DNA of 64,000 bases from Pengzhenrongella sp031582905. GTDB taxonomy: Bacteria; Actinomycetota; Actinomycetes; Actinomycetales; Cellulomonadaceae. Both the position numbers and the translations under genes were made by a program. The notes beneath the pieces are model-generated. The model was not told the DNA's origin. It was given only the letters and a program-made list of their open reading frames with translations, and did not search any database. The stretch spans positions 1,984,001 to 2,048,000 of the forward strand of contig NZ_CP133990.1 in NCBI RefSeq assembly GCF_031582905.1, read 5' to 3'. Positions within the stretch are counted from its first letter, which is position 1. Every line of letters starts with the position of its first letter. This document shows, in pieces, positions 62,346 through 64,000 of the stretch.

Positions 62346-63772
62346 GCGCGTCGACGAGGTACCTGCTGCGAGGCGTCGCCCCGCTGGGCGGTGCGCCCAC
62401 CGACCTCCTGCTGGCCGACGGCGTCATCGCCGCGGTCGGGCCGGACGACGTCCGCGCGGCGCTGGCCGGGCCCGGTGACGGGTCCCGTGACGGGTCCGGT
62501 GACGGCGACGGCGGCACCCCCCACCGGGCCGGCGAGGTCGTGGAGATCGACGGCGCCGGGCTGGTCGCCCTGCCCGGTCTGGTCGACCTGCACACCCACC
62601 TGCGCGAGCCGGGTCGGGAGGACGCCGAGACCGTCGAGTCCGGCACCCGGGCCGCCGCGCTCGGCGGCTTCACCGCCGTGCACGCGATGGCGAACACGTC
62701 CCCGGTCGCGGACACCGCGGGCGTCGTCGAGCAGGTGTGGCGGCTCGGCCGCGATGCCGGCTGGGTCGACGTCCACCCGGTCGGTGCGGTGAGCATCGGC
62801 CTCGCGGGCGAGGCGCTCGCCGAGCTGGGCGCGATGGCGGCGTCGGCGGCCCGGGTCCGGGTGTTCTCCGACGACGGCAAGTGCGTCCACGACCCGGTGC
62901 TCATGCGCCGTGCGCTGGAGTACGTCAAGGCGTTCGACGGCGTCGTCGCGCAGCACGCGCAGGAGCCGCGGCTGACCGTGGGGTCGCAGATGCACGAGGG
63001 CGAGGTGTCCGCCGAGCTCGGCCTCGCGGGCTGGCCCGCGGTCGCGGAGGAGGCGATCATCGCGCGGGACGTGCTGCTCGCCGAGCACGTCGGGTCGCGC
63101 CTGCACGTGTGCCACCTGTCGACCGCGGGGTCGGTCGACCTCATCCGCTGGGCCAAGTCCCGCGGCATCGACGTCACCGCGGAGGTCACCCCGCACCACC
63201 TCGTCCTCACCGACGAGCTGGCCCGGGACTACGACCCGACCTACAAGGTCAACCCGCCGCTGCGCACCCAGGCGGACGTCGACGCCGTCCGTGACGGCCT
63301 CGCCGACGGCACGATCGACATCGTCGCGACGGACCACGCCCCGCACACCCGCGAGGACAAGGACTGCGAGTGGGCGGCCGCCGCGATGGGCATGACCGGT
63401 CTGGAGACCGCGCTCTCGGTGGTGCAGCAGACGATGGTCGACTCCGGCCGGATGACCTGGGCCGACGTCGCCCGCGTCATGTCGAGCGCACCGGCCGCGA
63501 TCGGCCGCGTCGAGGACCAGGGTCGCCCGCTCGCCGTCGGCGAGCCGGCGAACCTCACCCTGGTCGACCCGGGGGCGCATGCGGTCGTCGTCCCCGAGGC
63601 GCAGGGCACCGCCAGCGTGAACTCCCCGTTCCGCGGCCGTGAGCTCCCGGGCCGCGTCGTGGCGACGTTCCTGCGGGGGCGCGCCACCGTCCTGGACGGG
63701 CAGGCAGTGCCGCGCGGCACGGAGCAGGCCGGCCGGCCGGGCGAGCGGCCGAGCGCCGAGGCGGCTCGCTGA
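62342..63772 (+). CDS. pyrC: Dihydroorotase
   Basis: Zinc amidohydrolase forming dihydroorotate, 476 residues (class I type). Metal motif DLHTHLREPG near residue 80, HAMANTSPV, VFSDDGKCVHDP, CHLSTAGSVDLI, EVTPHHLVLTDE, DIVATDHAPHTREDK (catalytic Asp) and NSPFRGRELPG. A Gly/Asp-rich insert (GDGSRDGSGDGDGG) lies in the N-terminal beta domain. GTG overlaps the pyrB stop; its TGA overlaps the next ATG. Confidence 0.97.
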   Translation: MSASTRYLLRGVAPLGGAPTDLLLADGVIAAVGPDDVRAALAGPGDGSRDGSGDGDGGTPHRAGEVVEIDGAGLVALPGLVDLHTHLREPGREDAETVESGTRAAALGGFTAVHAMANTSPVADTAGVVEQVWRLGRDAGWVDVHPVGAVSIGLAGEALAELGAMAASAARVRVFSDDGKCVHDPVLMRRALEYVKAFDGVVAQHAQEPRLTVGSQMHEGEVSAELGLAGWPAVAEEAIIARDVLLAEHVGSRLHVCHLSTAGSVDLIRWAKSRGIDVTAEVTPHHLVLTDELARDYDPTYKVNPPLRTQADVDAVRDGLADGTIDIVATDHAPHTREDKDCEWAAAAMGMTGLETALSVVQQTMVDSGRMTWADVARVMSSAPAAIGRVEDQGRPLAVGEPANLTLVDPGAHAVVVPEAQGTASVNSPFRGRELPGRVVATFLRGRATVLDGQAVPRGTEQAGRPGERPSAEAAR

Positions 63773-64000
63773 TGCCACCCCTCGTGACCGTGACGATCGT
63801 GACCCTCCTGGGCCTGTCCGCCCTGTGGGGCATGCGCGCCGGCTGGCGGCACCGCGGGGAGCGCACCGCCGCCGTCGTGCCGGCCCTGCCCCCGTCCCCG
63901 CCGACGACGACGCCGCGCTCGGCGACCCGGTGACCGGGCCGCTCGACGCGACGTACGTGTCGAGCACGGTCGCGGGCGACTGGCTCGAGCGCGTGGTCGC
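63772..64000 (+). CDS. Small membrane protein of the pyr operon, 5' part (one frameshift)
   Basis: Runs off the right edge. One N-terminal helix (TVTIVTLLGLSALWGMRAGW) then a soluble part. The frame breaks at the C run 63889-63893; adding one base gives PPVPADDDAALGDPVTGPLDATYVSSTVAGDWLERVV. A protein of this plan (membrane anchor with a PH-like domain, often called a transporter) lies between pyrC and carA in many actinobacteria; carA is expected just beyond the window. Confidence 0.75.

Overview
The window is very GC-rich chromosomal DNA (codon third positions almost all G or C; frequent GTG starts; chains of 4-base GTGA/ATGA start-stop overlaps). The gene content and order (ruvCAB-yajC-secDF-apt-rel, rarA-rpsD-alaS-ruvX-mltG-aroE, aroCKBQ-efp-nusB, pyrRBC) is that of an actinobacterium of the order Micrococcales, most likely Cellulomonas or a close relative. 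No rRNA, tRNA, prophage, insertion sequence or CRISPR array was seen.

Layout. 1-8.7 kb: Holliday-junction resolution (ruvA, ruvB), Sec accessory proteins (yajC, secD, secF), adenine salvage (apt) and (p)ppGpp metabolism (rel). 8.6-14.5 kb: a small AbiEi-like protein, a DUF349 protein coupled to a membrane-anchored cyclophilin, a divergent metallo-hydrolase and hisS. 14.5-23 kb: an SOS-controlled radical SAM protein, a DUF222/HNH nuclease, an F420/FMN-type oxidoreductase, aspS, a GNAT acetyltransferase and a ThuA plus Gfo/Idh/MocA pair. 23.2-27.3 kb: a four-gene coupled cassette of receiver domain, HEAT-repeat protein, processive glycosyltransferase and PAS histidine kinase. 27.4-31.6 kb (minus strand): an FMN reductase/luciferase-like monooxygenase pair and an MMPL exporter. 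31.7-40.5 kb: rarA, rpsD with a strongly folding leader, two small envelope genes, alaS, ruvX, mltG, aroE. 40.7-52 kb: a complete type IV pilus locus (pilB, pilT, pilC, pilin, three minor pilin-like genes, pilD, pilM, pilN, pilO) lying between aroE and aroC. 52-55.6 kb: aroC-aroK-aroB-aroQ. 55.7-60.3 kb: a SatD-like regulator with a membrane partner, efp-nusB, and a membrane GGDEF-EAL protein. 60.5-64 kb: the pyr operon with a PyrR-binding hairpin beside the pyrR Shine-Dalgarno.

Data quality dominates interpretation. About 26 positions in about 20 genes carry a one-base (occasionally two-base) length change, almost always a missing base in a run of 3-6 G or C. They hit essential genes (secD, hisS, aroC, pyrB, ruvX) and restoring the base restores a full-length conserved protein, often ending in exactly the 4-base overlap used elsewhere in the window. 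I therefore annotate these as intact genes with probable sequencing or assembly errors, not pseudogenes, and give each site.

Functionally the window mixes housekeeping operons with surface and signalling functions: type IV pili, a c-di-GMP turnover enzyme, a polysaccharide synthase-like cassette with its own two-component pair, and cell-wall lytic transglycosylase MltG. The observations most worth following are the nested-stem leader of rpsD, the perfect LexA box before the radical SAM gene, the REC-HEAT-GT2-kinase cassette, the structured leaders inside the pilus locus, and the 9-19 bp tandem repeats that begin at or just after several stop codons.
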